A DNA stretch of 64,000 bases. Source: Streptomyces europaeiscabiei (lineage in GTDB: Bacteria; Actinomycetota; Actinomycetes; Streptomycetales; Streptomycetaceae). Both the position numbers and the translations under genes were made by a program. Below are positions 61,728 through 64,000 of this stretch, piece after piece; positions within the stretch are counted from its first letter, which is position 1, and each line of letters starts with the position of its first letter. The stretch is from assembly GCF_036346855.1 (NCBI RefSeq), contig NZ_CP107841.1, positions 1,426,001 to 1,490,000 on the forward strand, written 5' to 3'. The notes under the pieces are model-generated. The model saw only the letters and a program-made list of their open reading frames with translations. It did not search any database and had not been told where the DNA came from.

Positions 61728-64000
61728 GTGGCCGAAGCCCTTCAGCGCAGATCCCTTCTCAAGATGGCCGCCGGCACCGCGGCGGCGGGTTGGCTGTGGC
61801 AGGGCGGCACCGCCCTGGCGGCCGACACCACGACTGCCGCGACCGCCACCGGGGGGACCGCCTCCCGCGCCCTCGACACGCTCGTGCTCGGGGACACCGT
61901 GTCGGAGAGCGCGCACGGCCTGACCGCCACCCTCTCCGATGTCGTGGCAGGGGGTCTCGATCAGACAGCCCGGGTGCTGACCGCCCCGCGGACCGCGGGC
62001 TTCTGGGGCGGCGTTCTCTCGGCCCGGATGGCCTGCAGGCCCAGGGGCGCCACCTACGTCACGGTCAAGCTGTGGGGCTCGGAGAGCGGCGCCGAACTCG
62101 GCCGGCTCCAGCTGTTCGCCGAGGGCAAGCAGGTCGGCCACTACCACCTGGGCGCCGTCGACCCCTTGGACATCGCGAGCGAGGACCCACGCTCCCCGGA
62201 GCGGTTCTTCTTCCACACGCTTCCGCTGCCCCTCGGCCTCACCGAGGGCAAGAAGTCGATCTCGTTGGAGATCCGGTCCATGGGCCGGATCTCGGGGTAC
62301 GGGGCGACGGCCGACGCCTACTACAAGGCGATGGAGGGACCGAGCCGCACGATCTACCGCCTCTACACGCACGACGTGCCCTACTTCGATCCCGCCCACG
62401 ACGACATCACCGGCACCGTGCCGGCCGCGGCCACCCGCACCTCCCCCGGCACCGCGATCATCGGCACGATCAACGACCGCATCCTCGCGAGGGCCGCGTC
62501 CGAAGCGTCCCGTACCAGCGCCCAACTCGACCTGTGGTACCTGGAGTTCCTGGCCCGCGCGTACGGCATGCCGGCGACGGCCGCGTACCGGAACATCGCC
62601 GTGCCGCCACAGATCGCCCGGAGTCTGGACGGCGTCTACTGGAAGTACCTCGCCGACCCCACCGTGATGACCGGCTCCAGCCAGCAGTGGATGGGCCTGG
62701 GCCGGGCCGGCCTGGTCGTGCTGGCGCTGGCGGACGACCTGGAACCGCTGCTCGACGAGCCGGTCCTCGGTTCGCCGTACGGACTGACCAACCCGGGCTT
62801 CGAGTTCGGTACGACCGGCTGGACGCCCTCCACCTGGTCCGGCAGGGGCACCGCCTCCCGCGACACCACCGTGCACCGCACCGGCCACGCCTCCGCGAAG
62901 GTGACGATCCCCGGCACGGGCACCATCGGCTACAGCACCTCGGCGAAGATCCCCGTCGACCGGGGGACGTACACGTACGGCGCCTGGATCAGGACCGACG
63001 GCGTCGGCACCGACAGCGCCTACCTGGACATCCTGTTCCACGACGCGAACGGCGCCCTGGTCGGCACGGACAACAAGGTCCACGCCTCGGCCGGCACCCA
63101 CGACTGGGAGCAGGTGACGGCCTCACTCACCACACCCGCCACGGCCACCCAGGTGACGATCGGCGTCCGGCTGTCGGGCACGGGCACCGCCTGGTTCGAC
63201 GACCTGACCATGACCGGGCCCGACGGCTCGTCGTACACGCCCGTCGTACGCCGGGACGCCTGGGCGAAGATGCTCCTCGACAGCCGTGAGTACTGGCGGC
63301 AGCACATCCCGCAGTACACCAACCAGGCCATCATCTGCGCCATCGGTCTCTACCTCGCCGACCGGGGGCTGAGCCTGCTCGGCTCCGGCAAGGCCTGGGG
63401 CGAGGAGAAGGCCCGCGACCACATCTACCAGTCGGTCGGCCTGGTCCCCTGGCTCGGCCCGGAGGACGAGGACGGCACCCCGACCAGGCCGCTGGGCGGC
63501 TCGTACCACCAGGTCACCAGGAAGGGCATCTCCAAGGAGCTGGGCTACGCGGGCAGTTACGGTGAGCTGCAGGAGTGGCTGTCGCTGGTGTACGACGCGG
63601 TGACGGGCATCGGCGGCGTCGAGGACGGCACGCTCCGCGACCACCTGGTCAAGATGGCCAAGGCCCGCATGGTCTTCCGCCACCCGTCCCTGGACCGCGA
63701 CGGCTACCGGGCGATGCGTCTGGAGACCATGATCGGCTGGCGTGACACCGAGTACCCGGGCAAGGTCGCCTACGACGAGGACACCAAGTGGGACGGCCAC
63801 GCCCTGAAGATGGCCGCGCTGATCAAGGACCCGGACCTCACGTCGTACGCGCGGCAGTCCCTCGCCGACGGCCAGGCGTTCCAGTCCCTCGCCGACTCCC
63901 ACGCGATGACGGTCTCCGCCCGCACCAACCTCAACCTGGTGACCGCGGCCGACGACTACGCGTACGTCAGCGCAGCCACCGGCAGCGGTGCGAAGCTCCC
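61728..64000 (+). CDS. Tat-secreted protein with carbohydrate-binding-like domain, cut by the window edge
   Basis: 757 complete codons visible and no stop before 64000. The GTG at 61728 follows AGAGGAACGTCCCGCC. The N-terminus QRRSLLKMAAGTAAAGW is a twin-arginine signal. Residues about 345-500 (LTNPGFEFGTTGW to GTAWFDDLTMTGPDG) form a beta-rich module that looks like a CBM4/9-type carbohydrate-binding domain. The regions before and after (WMGLGRAGLVVLALADDL, RRDAWAKMLLDSREYWRQHI, GSYHQVTRKGISKELGYAGS) look like an alpha-barrel of a polysaccharide lyase or glycoside hydrolase, but I do not recognise the family. A role in extracellular polysaccharide breakdown is inference. Confidence 0.8.
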   Translation, partial: MAEALQRRSLLKMAAGTAAAGWLWQGGTALAADTTTAATATGGTASRALDTLVLGDTVSESAHGLTATLSDVVAGGLDQTARVLTAPRTAGFWGGVLSARMACRPRGATYVTVKLWGSESGAELGRLQLFAEGKQVGHYHLGAVDPLDIASEDPRSPERFFFHTLPLPLGLTEGKKSISLEIRSMGRISGYGATADAYYKAMEGPSRTIYRLYTHDVPYFDPAHDDITGTVPAAATRTSPGTAIIGTINDRILARAASEASRTSAQLDLWYLEFLARAYGMPATAAYRNIAVPPQIARSLDGVYWKYLADPTVMTGSSQQWMGLGRAGLVVLALADDLEPLLDEPVLGSPYGLTNPGFEFGTTGWTPSTWSGRGTASRDTTVHRTGHASAKVTIPGTGTIGYSTSAKIPVDRGTYTYGAWIRTDGVGTDSAYLDILFHDANGALVGTDNKVHASAGTHDWEQVTASLTTPATATQVTIGVRLSGTGTAWFDDLTMTGPDGSSYTPVVRRDAWAKMLLDSREYWRQHIPQYTNQAIICAIGLYLADRGLSLLGSGKAWGEEKARDHIYQSVGLVPWLGPEDEDGTPTRPLGGSYHQVTRKGISKELGYAGSYGELQEWLSLVYDAVTGIGGVEDGTLRDHLVKMAKARMVFRHPSLDRDGYRAMRLETMIGWRDTEYPGKVAYDEDTKWDGHALKMAALIKDPDLTSYARQSLADGQAFQSLADSHAMTVSARTNLNLVTAADDYAYVSAATGSGAKL

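Noticed and set aside
1..64000. tRNA, CRISPR, insertion sequence or prophage genes
   Set aside because: None seen on either strand; the large repeats are internal PKS repeats, not mobile elements.

Overview
The window looks like a stretch of a Streptomyces (or close relative) chromosome. It is high-GC throughout, has GTG starts and strong GGAGG-type ribosome binding sites, and carries genes typical of streptomycetes: a conservon operon, SpoIIE-type PP2C phosphatases, DUF4142 and Tat-exported proteins, and giant modular type I polyketide synthases (PKS). No tRNA, rRNA, CRISPR array, insertion sequence or phage gene was seen.

Region 1 (1-34400) is part of a modular polyketide gene cluster that runs off the left edge. 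On the minus strand, a KSQ-initiated PKS (loading KSQ-AT-ACP, then two KS-AT-KR-ACP modules) is followed by a second PKS gene that leaves the window inside its first module. Divergent from them are two deoxysugar genes (NDP-hexose 2,3-dehydratase and 3-ketoreductase), a TetR regulator and a small membrane protein. A third giant PKS on the plus strand starts with its own CoA-ligase-like loading domain and ACP, followed by two modules. It ends without a thioesterase and overlaps a KASIII-like acyltransferase gene. The cluster therefore has two separately primed assembly lines plus a candidate enzyme to unload and transfer the second chain. All visible AT domains carry the YASH (methylmalonyl) signature. 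The AT regions are near-identical, strongly skewed repeats that fit the GRINS description. Four CTAG-flanked 16-bp sites resembling PAS-LuxR (PimM-type) operators lie upstream of the transcription units.

Region 2 (34744-44220), all on the minus strand, holds an atypical HSP90 (htpG-like) gene 2 nt from a long TPR protein gene, a third uncharacterised gene, a blasticidin-S-deaminase-like cytidine deaminase, and one continuous reading frame joining an indole (DMATS-type) prenyltransferase to a tryptophanase.

Region 3 (44564-48463) is a complete conservon: CvnA histidine-kinase-like ATPase, CvnB roadblock, CvnC DUF742, CvnD GTPase and a cytochrome P450 that lacks the EXXR motif. The first four genes overlap; the P450 starts 13 nt after CvnD.

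Region 4 (49033-64000) is ordinary accessory and housekeeping content: a Tat-exported cytokinin-dehydrogenase-like flavoprotein, a PAS-PP2C phosphatase, a ribose/xylose-type ABC importer operon (ATPase, permease, lipoprotein), a large GAF-PP2C-HATPase regulator, a DUF4142 protein, a MarR regulator, and a secreted carbohydrate-related protein cut by the right edge. From memory, the set htpG, DMATS prenyltransferase and P450-containing conservon also occurs in one chromosome arm of S. coelicolor, so regions 2-3 may be conserved arm DNA next to a species-specific polyketide cluster.
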